The notes beneath the pieces are model-generated. The model had not been told where the DNA came from. It ran no database searches and was given only the letters and a program-made list of their open reading frames with translations. The translations under genes were made by a program, and so were the position numbers. From Paguma larvata (taxonomy: Eukaryota; Chordata; Mammalia; Carnivora; Viverridae), in the NCBI GenBank assembly GCA_030068075.1, contig CM057832.1:78524502-78588501 (forward strand): a DNA stretch of 64,000 bases, in the 5' to 3' direction. Shown piece after piece: positions 50,590 to 60,811 of the stretch. Positions within the stretch are counted from its first letter, which is position 1, and each line of letters starts with the position of its first letter.

Positions 50590-50752
50590 GATACTACAAT
50601 GAACCTTGATAGGGTCACTATTACTATTTCCATTTTATAGAGGGAAACCAAAACTCAGAGACTCACATGACAGCCCCAGAGTCATGTAGCTAGTTCAAGA
50701 CTTGAACCAGGAGCATCTTTCTGCAAGGCCTGAGCACTTTCCACCATATTTC
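50590..50752 (-). repeat. MIR element, antisense
   Basis: 'tattactatttccattttatagaggg', 'cagagtcatgtagctagttc' and 'gacttgaaccaggagcatc' follow reversed MIR order. It lies tail to tail with the sense MIR just upstream. Confidence 0.78.
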
Positions 50753-52114
50753 TGATTTCATATTCTAAATATCAGGTATGTCCGAGTTAAAAGTGACTTT
50801 GAAGTCAGAACCCATTTTCTCTCTCATTTCTGTAATAATCTAAACAAATATTTATTAGATTTCATGATTCCCGGAACAAAAAAAATACATTGTTGGTTGG
50901 TGTTTCTGGAAGGTCCTCTGCTCCTATGTAGTAGTCGTCATATGCCTACAAGAAAACAGTAAGCACGTTGTCCGGGCCATTCAGTACTTCTGCATCAAGG
51001 GCAAACTGAAGTTATCCTTTTCCTGAATAGTATTTTAATCAGACTAATTAGAAGTCCCCCAGTTAGAGATCAACTCACACTATGTTCTTCTCATGAAATA
51101 TTCATTGAAATGAAAAAGAAATTTGAAGGAGATGTCATTTACCCAATTCCTTGCCAAGACAGCTAATAACAATGCTAACACCTTTCATCTTACATGATGT
51201 ATAGTAACACTTTGTAGTAGACAAAGTTCTGTTGCATTCCTTGTGTCATTTGAGCTGCCCACAGCAACGGGTCAAGAATTATGTCTATGTTTCAGCTAAC
51301 AAGAAAAAATTAAACAAATCAGAGAAGACTACTGGAGTGTGCAGAAATATCCCACTTGATTTTTACCCTCACACTCAAGGTCTCAGACTCTCATAAGCAA
51401 CAGAAATACCCCTGACCTGTCTCAGCCATATTCATCAAAAATTATCAGTGGATTAGAGGCAATAGAAAAAGCACAGAAAATATTCTCTTTATGAAGAAAA
51501 ATAAATTAAAATAATACGATAAATACAATGTAAACACACAAGAAATAAACATATTATTGTACTCCCTTTACAAGCCATAATTACTAAATAATTTCTCTGA
51601 CATTGGGTTTGGGTTTCAGTTCTAAGATGATCTTGCTAGAGACTGGGTTTCAGAGACTCCACATCTCGCCTCCACTCTGCACGCTAGGCCAGGATGTCTC
51701 CATGTTTGCCTTGACCAATGGTTTGTGCTTGGCCTCACCACCACCAGTCTGTCCAGTCCCAGTGACACTCAACTGCCAAATGACACCTTTTGAGGAGCCA
51801 CCTTCATAGCATAACCTCCCACCCATTCAGAAACCCCCACTGTCCTTAAGAGTGTTTCCCAAAGTGAGGACTGCTGATTGCATATGACACTGTTTCAGAA
51901 AGAAGTCAAATTAATATTTTAAGAGGCATGTTTTTATTCGCATGTAATTACAAATAACAACAATAAAACACAAAATCATGAATATTAAGCCTAAATAAAC
52001 ACAAATTTTAAGGGAGGATCCATTTGAAGAAAAAGATCTGATTACAGTGTTGGCATATAGATATGGCAAAACAGTGAAGATTCTACAAGAAAGACTTTTC
52101 AGTTGGAAGACATT

Positions 52115-52330
52115 GGCCTTCAGAATTAAGTTTCAGTTCCTTAATGTGGCATTCAAGGTCCTTTCTGGTTCAGATCTAGTCCACCTTTCCTGCCACAACT
52201 ACTAGTACTACTACTTTCATCTCTTACACTCTAGTCTAACCAAATCTAATTTTCATTGAGGAAAAAGACCATGCCTTATCTACCTTTCTGTATTTTGTTC
52301 AAGCTCTTGAATGTTCTCTTCAAATGTTAA
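52115..52330 (+). repeat. L2 3' region, sense
   Basis: 'agtttcagttccttaatgtggcattcaaggtcctttctgg' and 'ccacctttcctgccacaac' are typical of L2 upstream of its terminus. Confidence 0.75.
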
Positions 52331-52619
52331 ATGCACTAGGTCCTAGAAGCACTGGGTGGATTCTCTACCCCTACTTCACAGCCTATTCCCAAATAGGAAT
52401 ATTTCTATCCAAATAGGAATACATGGACCAGTGCTTTCCCTGAATTCAGTACAGTAAGAATTCTTAGCCTAGTGTCCAAGAACAACTGGAAGTCTTCAGT
52501 AAGTTTTGCAAATCCCCTGCAACTATATGCAAGATGTTGTATGTATAAGCATATTATGGAAAGAATGTATTCAATTCTCAGATTCCCCAGGTATGAGCAA
52601 CTCTTAAGAGTTAAGAACA

Positions 52620-52835
52620 GGGGCGCCTGGGTGGCTCAGTCGGTTGAGCGCCGACTTCGGCTCAGGTCATGATCTCACGGTCTGTGAGTTCGAGCCCCCG
52701 CGTCGGGCTCTGTGCTGATGGCTCAGAGCCTGGAGCCTGCTTCTGATTCTGTGTCTCCCTCTCTCTCTGCTCCTCCCCCACTCATGCTCTGTCTCTCTCT
52801 GTCTCAAACATAAATAAACATTAAAAAAAAAAAAA
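52620..52835 (+). mobile_element. Young full-length cat-type SINE, sense
   Basis: A near-consensus copy: head ggggcgcctgggtggctcag, box B tgagttcgagccc, 'gcgtcgggctctgtgctg', core gctcagagcctggagcctgc, CT region, AAATAAACATT and a pure poly(A) of about 15. The exact 14-bp duplication aagagttaagaaca is at 52606-52619 and 52836-52849. Many CpGs are intact. It is the youngest-looking insertion in the window. Confidence 0.97.
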
Positions 52836-53155
52836 AAGAGTTAAGAACAACTGTAGTAGATGCCTTTCCATGACAACAACTATGTTCGGATCACAGGAGC
52901 CACAAACAGTGCCTTACATTCCTCCTGTTCCCTCAGAGCTGCCCCATCTGGATAAACATTTAACCTCTGAGCAATTTTTAAATGTGCGTACCTCCACTTT
53001 TCTCATTAACAGATTTTGTACATGTAATCTCTTCCATGCTCAACAGTCAATCATGCATTTCAGGAAGATATCAGCTTGTAAATGGGCTATGACCCAAAGA
53101 TCTATTTACAGCTCAGAACCCATTGTATCATAAAGCTACATAAATAATTCAGTAA

Positions 53156-53384
53156 GGGGCACCTGACTGGCTCACTCAGTTAAAGGTCTGACTTCAGCTC
53201 AGGTCATGATTTCATGGCTTGTGAGTTCAAGCCCCACATCAGGCTTTGTGCTGACAGCTTAAAACCTGGAGCCTGCTTCAGATTCTGTGTCTCCCTCCTT
53301 CTCTGCTCCTCTCTCCCTGCCACTTGTTCTCCCTCTCTCTCTCTCTCTCTCTCTCTAAAAAATAAATAAAAACACTAAAAAAAT
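53156..53384 (+). mobile_element. Carnivore tRNA-Lys SINE, sense
   Basis: Head ggggcacctgactggctcac, core tgacagcttaaaacctggagc, an expanded (CT)n run at 53331-53356 and an A-rich tail. The 13-bp duplication aataattcagtaa / aataattcagcaa has one mismatch. Confidence 0.94.
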
Positions 53385-54954
53385 AATAATTCAGCAAAAT
53401 TCTGGTTTGCTGTAAAGAGACTAAGAACGAGAAACCAAGCACTACAGTTGGAAAGAAGAAAAAGATTGTCATCCTCTTCTCTGGGACAGGGCTGAGTCGA
53501 GACAAAACTGTTCATGTATTAACATTTCAGAACCTGTTTCCTCTTTCTCTGCAGCATTGCTCCCAGAGCCCTCCCTCAAACCCTTTTTGGGCACCCTAGT
53601 AGGATTTCCCCACCTCATTCCTCCAGCGTTACCCATCTCCTAACTCATACAATGCCATATCCTCACTGCAGAGGAGTTTACCTGGGAATCTGGAGGCCAG
53701 TATAATTGAATTCCTATTCATGGATGCGGGCCTGAGAGCCCTCTGACCTCCGTAATTGACTTGAGCTTCTGACGGATACATATAGAACCAAAGGAATTAT
53801 TGATCAGCGACTCTAGGGCAGTATAATGAGTGAAGGGGAAAATCTGGTGGGGGTGTGGAGTTGGAAGGGCTGAGCTTACGTAGATTGTCCTGTCTTATTT
53901 GGAAATCTTGTCAACTCTCATTTTCAAATCATTTCCAAACTCTGCTTCCTCCAGCATCTCCTTCATGGCTAATGCAAGGAGAAAGAACATAACAGATGCT
54001 GGCTTACCCTCTCTCTGTTTTAAATATGTCTTAGTTCTCTAACCCTTCCTGGTAACATTTCATTTGACTAAAGGCTATAGAATTTAAGTTTGAAAATCAC
54101 AGCTCCAAAGGACACAGGTATTTCCCATTGTATTCTTTCCACCTCTTTGATCCTACAGAATGTATTCAAAGCTGTATGTTTTGTTGTGATTTTGACCCAT
54201 AGTGTTTGCAGGAGGAAGAGGGGAGTTTACAGGAGGGCGAGGGGAAATTAAATGGGAAGGAACTAGAGAGGCCACTGACATGCATGGATTATTGTAAACC
54301 AGGTGTCTAAAAGCCAGATACTTTCTGCTTTCTCTTCATGCTAATCAATGTGTATACAATACCTCCTGTTATTTGTACGCATTCACCCATATTTCCATCT
54401 ATATTAGTATTTATGCTTCTTCTTATTAGGTGTGATGCCCAGTAAATGAAAACATTCATCAAATCCCAACGGTTCAGCCTGGGCCGTTAGCCTAATGCTG
54501 ATCATGTGTTCCCCAATTTACCAGTCTCCCAATTTATTATCTGCCTTCACCAAACCCAAACCTTGACCAGAGAAAATTATCCTAATCGGGGAGGACAAAC
54601 ATACACTGCATAAAGATGACCCCTGCCACTATCATCTCCATCATTTATCTTTGATTTTTATCAGCTTTACTTGGCTATTTCCTCCCTCAAAGAGAATTTT
54701 AATGTCATGCCTGCCAATCTCCTCCTTTATTTTAAATACGATTTGCCTTTCTTCTCCTTCTCATCTGGTCTTTTTCTCTCTTGTATTTTCTTTGTTCTCC
54801 TGCCCAGTCCCATGGTTTGTGACCAGCTATGGCCAATGCTCAGGCTCACCCTGGAGCTGGTCTATCTTCTTCATTTCCAAAATGACGTGACTAACACTTC
54901 ACTCACCCCCATTCTTGTAGAAGCCGACGTTGGCCTCTGGTGGCCACATGATTG

Positions 54955-54990
54955 TAGTTTTCTCCTTCTCCTTCTCCTCCTTCTTCTTTT
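54955..54990 (+). repeat. (TTC/TCC)n pyrimidine tract
   Basis: A short run of ttctcc and ttctcctcc units, pure pyrimidine for about 35 nt. Confidence 0.85.
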
Positions 54991-55043
54991 TAATTCATAG
55001 AAACATATACACATAGAGGTTCGAGGTGTTGAGAAACCATACT

Positions 55044-55190
55044 GCTGTGGCTTCAACATTGGTTGCACATTAGAATCACCCAGAGCTTTAAAAACACCAG
55101 ACACCTGGATCCCAGCTCTGGAGGCTCTGGTGTCACTGGCCCAGGATGTGGCCTGAGTGTGAAGGATGTTAAAAGCTCTCCAGGACTTTC
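55044..55190. mobile_element. hAT-type fossil (subfamily unsure)
   Basis: 'cttcaacattggttgcacattagaatcacc' and 'agagctttaaaaacacc', with the weak inverse 'gttaaaagctctccagg' at the other end, fit a short palindromic hAT element. Confidence 0.7.
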
Positions 55191-55470
55191 TCATACAAGA
55201 AAGTTCTGGCTTCTGTACCATTCCCACTTACACATTCTGTTTCCTTCTGTGCCTTTGAGCCTAGAGAAGGTCTGGTATGATTTGTCACAAGGAAGTGAAC
55301 TTAATTTTTCTGGAAAACAAATTGAAGTTTCATTTATATGAAACTCCTTGTTTTCCAAAGATGCTACCAAATGAAATGTCATTATATATTGAGAACAGGC
55401 CTGGCGGAGGCTGGAGCAGAGAAAAAGCACAATTAAGTGAAACTGGTCACAACCAACTTTATTTTAAATA

Positions 55471-55952
55471 CAGATCTTCCTCAACTTCCAGTGGGGTTAT
55501 GTCCTAATAAACCCATTGTAAAATGAAAATAGTGTTAAGTTGAAAATGCAATTTATACAGCTAAATACTCATAGCTTAGTGGAGCCCTACCTTTTGTGTG
55601 CCCAGAACACATTAGCCTATAGATGGACAAAGTCATCCAACACAAATCCTATTTATTTTATACTAAATACATATCACATGTAATTTCTGGAATACTGTAC
55701 TGAGTGTGAAAAACAGAATGGTTGTATGGCTACAGAATGATTGTCAGTGCTTTTATTGTTGACCCTTGTGAATATGGGGCTGAAGGGGAGCTGTGACCGC
55801 CACTGCCCCTGCATCACGTGAGACTGTCCTAACACCTATCACTAGCCAGGAACGATCCAAATTCAAAATTTTAAATCTGAATGCAAGTCGCTTTCACACC
55901 AGAGTAAAGCTGAAAAACTGCAATTGGAGCCACATAAGTTGGGAACCGTCTG
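55471..55952. mobile_element. Tigger-like (TcMar/pogo) DNA transposon remnant
   Basis: Ends cagatcttcctcaactt and aagttgggaaccgtctg are imperfect inverted repeats, and TA flanks each side, as for Tc1/mariner-type insertion. Inside are 'ggggttatgtcctaataaaccc', 'cagaacacattagcctatag', 'ggaatactgtactgagtgtg' and 'gcaagtcgctttcacacc'. It is 482 bp and carries no transposase. The exact subfamily is uncertain. Confidence 0.8.
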
Positions 55953-56154
55953 TATTATGACCATATTTTTCTCCAAGCATTTGGCCATGACTTCCAACAA
56001 GTGGCAAGAATGACTGTGGGGGCTTCACTATCACCCCAAGGGCTCCGCACAAGCCCACGATGAGGCATTCGATGATCAGAGGTGAACAGGAGGGACAAGG
56101 TGTGGCTGACTGGAGAGAAGAGAAGGAAAGGAAAGTAGTAGAAGAGTAAATTAA

Positions 56155-56265
56155 TCCCTAGCTTGCCAGTTGCTTTATAATTTTATCTTCCCCACAACAC
56201 TAAGAGACAGAGAATATCAGCCCTATTTTTACTGACTTGAGATCATTCAGTTAGTAAGTGGCGTG
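56155..56265 (-). repeat. MIR fragment, antisense
   Basis: 'ataattttatcttccccacaac', 'ttttactgacttgagatc' and 'attcagttagtaagtggcg' follow reversed MIR order. It lies just upstream of the RPS2 pseudogene. Confidence 0.65.
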
Positions 56266-56325
56266 ATCCTATCTCCTCCTACCCTCCCGCCCACTACTAT
56301 CATCTATTCAAAGATGACCGCCCTG

Positions 56326-57220
56326 CTTTTTCTCCAAGAAAACATCAAACAGCGGAGGACGCCAGTGCTCCTGGAGGGCCCTGCAATGGGAGGCCAAGGC
56401 AGTGGCTTCTGCAGGAGCGTGCAGGGGTCAGGGTCACGGCGGGAGTTGAAGCTGCCAGGACCACAGAGCTCGCAGAGGCAAGGTCGAGGACATGGGGTGG
56501 ATCCTCATCACCAAGCTGGGCCACCTGGTCAAGGACACGAAGGTCACGTCCTGGGGGAGATGTACCTCTTCTCCCTGCCCATCAAGGAATCTGAGATCAC
56601 AGCCTTTTCCTGGGGGCATCGCTCAAGGATGAGGTTTTGAAGACTATGCTGGTCCAAAAGCAGGCCCATGCTGGCCAGAGGACCGGGTTCTAGGCATTTG
56701 CTGTCATCGGAGAGGACAACGGACACGTCAGTCTAGGTGTTAAGTGCTCCAGGGAGGTAGCCATACCATCCATGAGGCCATGATCCCCACCAAGCTTTCC
56801 ACTGACCTGTGTGGCAAGGCAACTTGGGGGACAAGATCGTCAAGCCACACACCGTCCCGTGCAGGGTGACCGGCCGCTGTGGCTCTGTGCTGGTGTGCCT
56901 CATCTTCAACCCCAGGGGTACCAGCACTGTGCCCAAGACAATATGGATGATGACGGTACTGATGACCACTATACCAGTACCAGAGTGTAGCCAGGGACTG
57001 CACTGCTACCCGGGCAACTTCACCAAGGCCACTTTTGATTCCCTGTCTCTCCCCCACCTCTGGAAAGAGACTGTGTTCATCAAGTCCCCCTCTCAGGAAT
57101 TCACTGACCATCTTGTAAGGACCCACACCAGAGTCTCCGTGCAGAGGGCCCAGGTTCCAGTTGTGTTTGCCATATCGTTTTACACAAGAAAAACAAAGTG
57201 AGTTAAAGCCTGCAAAAAAA
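56326..57220 (+). pseudogene. RPS2 processed pseudogene (40S ribosomal protein uS5)
   Basis: This is an intronless, near full-length retrocopy of RPS2 mRNA on the + strand. It begins in the 5' UTR (gaaaacatcaaa before the coding start). The initiator ATG is replaced by ACA at 56349-56351, followed by GCG GAG GAC where the parent has GCG GAT GAC. Recognisable blocks in shifting frames include [11 protein letters not shown] near 56562-56600, [18 protein letters not shown] near 56838-56890, and [20 protein letters not shown] with THTRVSVQR near 57055-57150. The 3' UTR end (tacacaagaaaaacaaag) and an interrupted A-rich tail follow. The glycine/arginine-rich start is scrambled and several frameshifts, internal deletions and stops separate the blocks, so no ribosomal protein can be made. 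A decayed target duplication is possible at 56312-56325 and 57240-57253 (about 9 of 14 bases). It is unrelated to TRPM3 function. Confidence 0.93.
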
Positions 57221-57782
57221 TGAACAAACAAAAAAACACAGACACCTGCCCTAGATCTGATGTGAGTGTAATAAAGTTCCCTCGCCATGTCCCGCCAGCC
57301 TCGTTCCAGGCAGGAAGAGCAGTTTCTACCCAGAGGAGAGGGAGCTTGCAGCTCTCAGCCTCAAATGGAGGCATACTGACTTGGGGCTGAAGAAATAAAG
57401 TTTGAGTTTTCCTGGCAGCATGTTAACCTCCACAGGCACCTGGGTCTGGGGAAAAGCACAAATCTCCCCAGTAGACTCCAGCATGTGCTGCAGGAATGCC
57501 AAGAGCAGAGTGGGAGTCCTTTCATCCGGCTTCCCCCTAGAGAGGGCCGGAGGACTTCCACCACGGGGCCAATGGCGGCACAGTCTGGTTCTCATGGAGA
57601 ACAACAGAACATTCACGAAACCACACCAATCTGTCATCTAATAACACCAAGAAACAATCAAATACCAACAATTCGAATACAGGCAGACTACGTCACTTCA
57701 ACAAAATGGCATCATTTTGTTTCCAAAACTGTAGAGGACAGGCTGGTAACAAAAGGGAGAAATCCCATTTCAAGGTGACATT

Positions 57783-57815
57783 GGGGGGGGGGCGGGGGGA
57801 GCAGGGGTAGGGGGA
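57783..57815 (+). repeat. G-rich cluster (possible G-quadruplex)
   Basis: Runs of 10, 6, 4 and 5 G occur within 33 nt, with short loops. The G-rich strand is the TRPM3 sense strand. Confidence 0.8.
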
Positions 57816-57869
57816 AATGGTAGATTTCCAAGACAAGTTTTCCCTGGGAATAACTGTCAATACTTCCAC

Positions 57870-58265
57870 CTGTAAGCCTCTCTTTGCTCTGGCAATGTTC
57901 TCTCATCTCAACCACTCTGGGCTTCTTTGGTCTTGGACATTTGTTTGTCCCCTTCCTTCTGCCTGGGACTCTTTCCCTCCATTCTTCACATGGCTGGCTC
58001 CTTGTCATTTTTCATTCTCAGCATCTACATCCTCTCCTCCAGGAAGCCTTCCCTGACCATGCTGTATAAAGCTGTTCCCCTTTTCACTCCATCCTTTGTG
58101 ATGGCACTTGCCACACTTTGTACTTCTCCCATTTATCTGTGTTTGCATGTGTATCCTCTATCTGCACTTGTAGCCTCTATGAAGACATGTCTTGTCCAGC
58201 ATGCCACACACATCTTGAGATAAAAAGTAGATGCTCCATTTAAATATCTGCTGAATAAATTAATC
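57870..58265 (+). repeat. L2 3' region, sense
   Basis: 'ctcctccaggaagccttccctgacc', 'tgtgatggcacttgccacac', 'agatgctccatttaaatatctgctgaataaat' match L2 through its terminus. The overlapping 98-residue and other short open frames derive from it. Confidence 0.82.
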
Positions 58266-58324
58266 AATGAAGCCCAGGTTTTTCATATCTGATGCTGTAT
58301 TTTCTTCCCCTACCCTTTTTTAAA

Positions 58325-58531
58325 AATTTTTTTTATGTTTATTTACTTTTGAGAGAGAGAGAGAGAAACAGAGTGCCAGTGGGGGAGGGGCAGAGAGAGG
58401 GAGCTTGGGAGCAGGCTCCAGGCTCTGACTGTCAGCACAGAGTCCAATGAGGGGCTCACACTCACAAATCTTGAGATCATGACCTGAGCTGAAGTCAGAG
58501 GCTTTGCTGACTGAGCCACCCAGGTGCCACC
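58325..58531 (-). mobile_element. Carnivore tRNA-Lys SINE, antisense
   Basis: T-rich start, (GA)n, gtgggggaggggcagagag, core and reversed head ending gccacccaggtgcc. The flanks resemble each other (cccctaccctttttt / cccacccctgttttt) but do not form a clean duplication. Confidence 0.92.
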
Positions 58532-58559
58532 CCCACCCCTGTTTTTTAACTACTCTTTA

Positions 58560-58780
58560 GGGAGGACTCTGTTTCAGGCTCTTTGCTAGGCACTTTGCAC
58601 ATATTTTTTCACTTAAAACTCAAAACAACACTCTGTGATAGGTGTTATTTCTCTGGTTTCACAGATTAAGAAGCTAAGGCTTGAGAAATTAGGTTTCTTG
58701 CCTAAGCCAACATCATAACTGTAGCAGCCAGGATTCAAGCACAGATGTGTCTAATTCCAAACCTTTTGCTTTTCTCACCC
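58560..58780 (-). repeat. MIR element, antisense
   Basis: 'caggctctttgctaggcactttgcacat', 'ctgtgataggtgttatttctc', 'cagattaagaagctaaggc' and 'gcagccaggattcaagcac' follow reversed MIR order. Confidence 0.87.
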
Positions 58781-59969
58781 TGTGACACTTTCTCTGTGGA
58801 AAAAAAGACAGAGTATTGGGGGAGATGAGGAATCTTTCCAAAGACTTGAACAACAATGCTTCTCATTCATCTTTCTTCCTTGCCTGGTATTTGTTCGCTC
58901 CTTCTCCCCATGCCCCCATTTCACATCGCCAAAAATGCGCACAGTCACTGGCAGGGAACGCAGAAGTGATCCCCCTTCGAGATGGTGTTTCTGAAAACAG
59001 TGAAGTCAGGAAGTCGCTTTGAAAGGCAAGTTCCTTTCCCATGGCTCTCATGGAAATCTCTCTTAATATCCGTATTTCCAGTACCTCAACGCACGGTCCT
59101 CTCCCTGCACAGAGAGACGTCCCTGAAATGGCTGAGTGCTCTGGAAAAGGGCACAGTGCCCAGATAACACACCGCTCGGCATCCCAAAACTCAGGGCTCA
59201 CAAGTGCCAACTTCCAAGTTCCATTATGGACAAAATTGAAGGCAGGATGATGAAGCAGAGGACCCCATCCTGACACTAGCAGAGCCTGAGATTGCCAGGA
59301 CTTGTCACTGGCCCGTGTGTGGCTTTAAATGCCGATGTTCCAGCTCTGTTGTTTCTCGACAACCCGATTTCTACCCAGACCTCAACCATCTGCCATCCAT
59401 GAGCCACGATCTCTGTCTTTCTCTTTCATTGGTCCTCGGAAGTTCTCCCTCCCCACTACAGCTGTTTTAGCTCCTTGCGTGGGTTGATTTTGTCACTCTG
59501 CCAGCCTAGCAGTACTTGGTAGTTTCTCAGCCCTGATAGGATAAGCCAGAGGGCTGAGAGAGGAGAATTTTCCAAACCTCCTTAGACATGCTGGCAAACT
59601 CCCAGATGCCCTGTGGGCACGGGCACACAAAGGGGCGGGGAGCAGAGCAGATGCAAGGCACACATTGTACGCAAATAAACATGCACATGCACATATGCAG
59701 AAAGCTCACTGGGTGGGTGGGGGAATCCAAGCAGGAAATGCATCTTTTTTAAAAGCCAAATCATCACACATGCCAGAAAATTTTGAGCACTGAACAAAAG
59801 TTCAGAATGTATTCAGGAAATGCTAGTGGCATCCATGGGATGGGCTTCAGGTTGGAACATTCATTTACATTCCATTCAGGGTTGCATTCTAAGTTACACA
59901 CAGCAAGCTAAAATCTGTCTGTTACCTGCAGTAGTCTTTTGTTCAGCACAGAACTTTTGCAGTTTTTCA

Positions 59970-60125
59970 TTCGTTTCTTGAGTGCCTGCCACACGGCCAG
60001 CAGTATTCAAGGGGCTGGGATTACAACTGTACTAATCCTCATACAGCCTACATTCCAATGGGGAAGAGATACTAAAGAAATAATAAATATATGGAATGGA
60101 GGAGGGAATGATCTTGCACTAATAT
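59970..60125 (-). repeat. L2 3'-end fragment, antisense
   Basis: 'gtgcctgccacacggccagcag', 'gctgggattacaactgtac' and 'cctacattccaatggggaag' resemble the reversed L2 3' end. Confidence 0.6.
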
Positions 60126-60519
60126 ATCAAGTGCTACCAGGATTAAAGACATGGGCCAGATTTAGCAAGATGGATTTTGTCGGTGACCTTGAGAAGTGCA
60201 GTTTCGTTGGCGTTGTGGGAGAAAGTCCTAAATGCAGTGCCTTCAAGAGAGAATGAGGTTTTGCAAGGAGTGGAAACAAGTGAGAGTAAAAAATGTTTTG
60301 GGGAAATTCTTCCATAAAAAAAATAAAGAAAGAAAAGAAAAATAGGGAAGCTAGAGAGAACAGAGATCAAGGGATGATATCACAATAACTCTTGACCATA
60401 AAAAATGTCCTTGACCTTAAATATTTACCTTATTCAGTATTGGAAGATGCAGGTCAAAGATTTTAGCAACTCTCTTTATTTTCTTCTAAACCTAAGAGAA
60501 ATGACATTAAAATATTTCT

Positions 60520-60699
60520 GGGGGTGTCTGGGTGGCTGAGTTGGTTAAGCATCCGACTCTTGATTTCTGGTCAGGTCATGGTCTTGGGATATCATGGGTT
60601 CAAGCCCTGCGTCAGGCTCTGCTTGAGATTCTCCCTCTCTCCCTCTCTCTCTGCCCCTCCCTTACTCACTCTCTCTCTCTTTCTCCCTCTCTCTCAAAA
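60520..60699 (+). mobile_element. Carnivore tRNA-Lys SINE, sense
   Basis: Head gggggtgtctgggtggctga, short core (caggctctgcttgagattc), CT-rich region and a very short tail. This is an older, compact subfamily. Only a weak flanking repeat (aaaatatt) is seen. Confidence 0.9.
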
Positions 60700-60781
60700 T
60701 ATTATTACCGTCTCTCCTCTTTAAAGCTTACAGAGGTTACGATTTGCCCGAGGGACACGGAGCAGCCTGGGTGGCGGTGAA

Positions 60782-60811
60782 GGGTGGGGGGGAGGGCTTG
60801 GGGGGGGAGGT
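60782..60811 (+). repeat. G-rich cluster (possible G-quadruplex)
   Basis: Runs of 3, 7, 3 and 8 G occur within 30 nt on the TRPM3 sense strand, shortly after the SINE. Confidence 0.75.

Noticed and set aside
56349..57205. Functional ribosomal protein gene
   Set aside because: The start codon is lost and the frame is broken in several places; it has no introns and carries an A-rich tail.
56740..57288. 182-residue open frame on the minus strand
   Set aside because: It is antisense to the RPS2 pseudogene; the length reflects the GC-rich parent coding sequence.
58863..59276. 137-residue open frame on the minus strand
   Set aside because: No domain, no homologue recognised, no splice or promoter context. 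It is kept only as a low-priority region to check.
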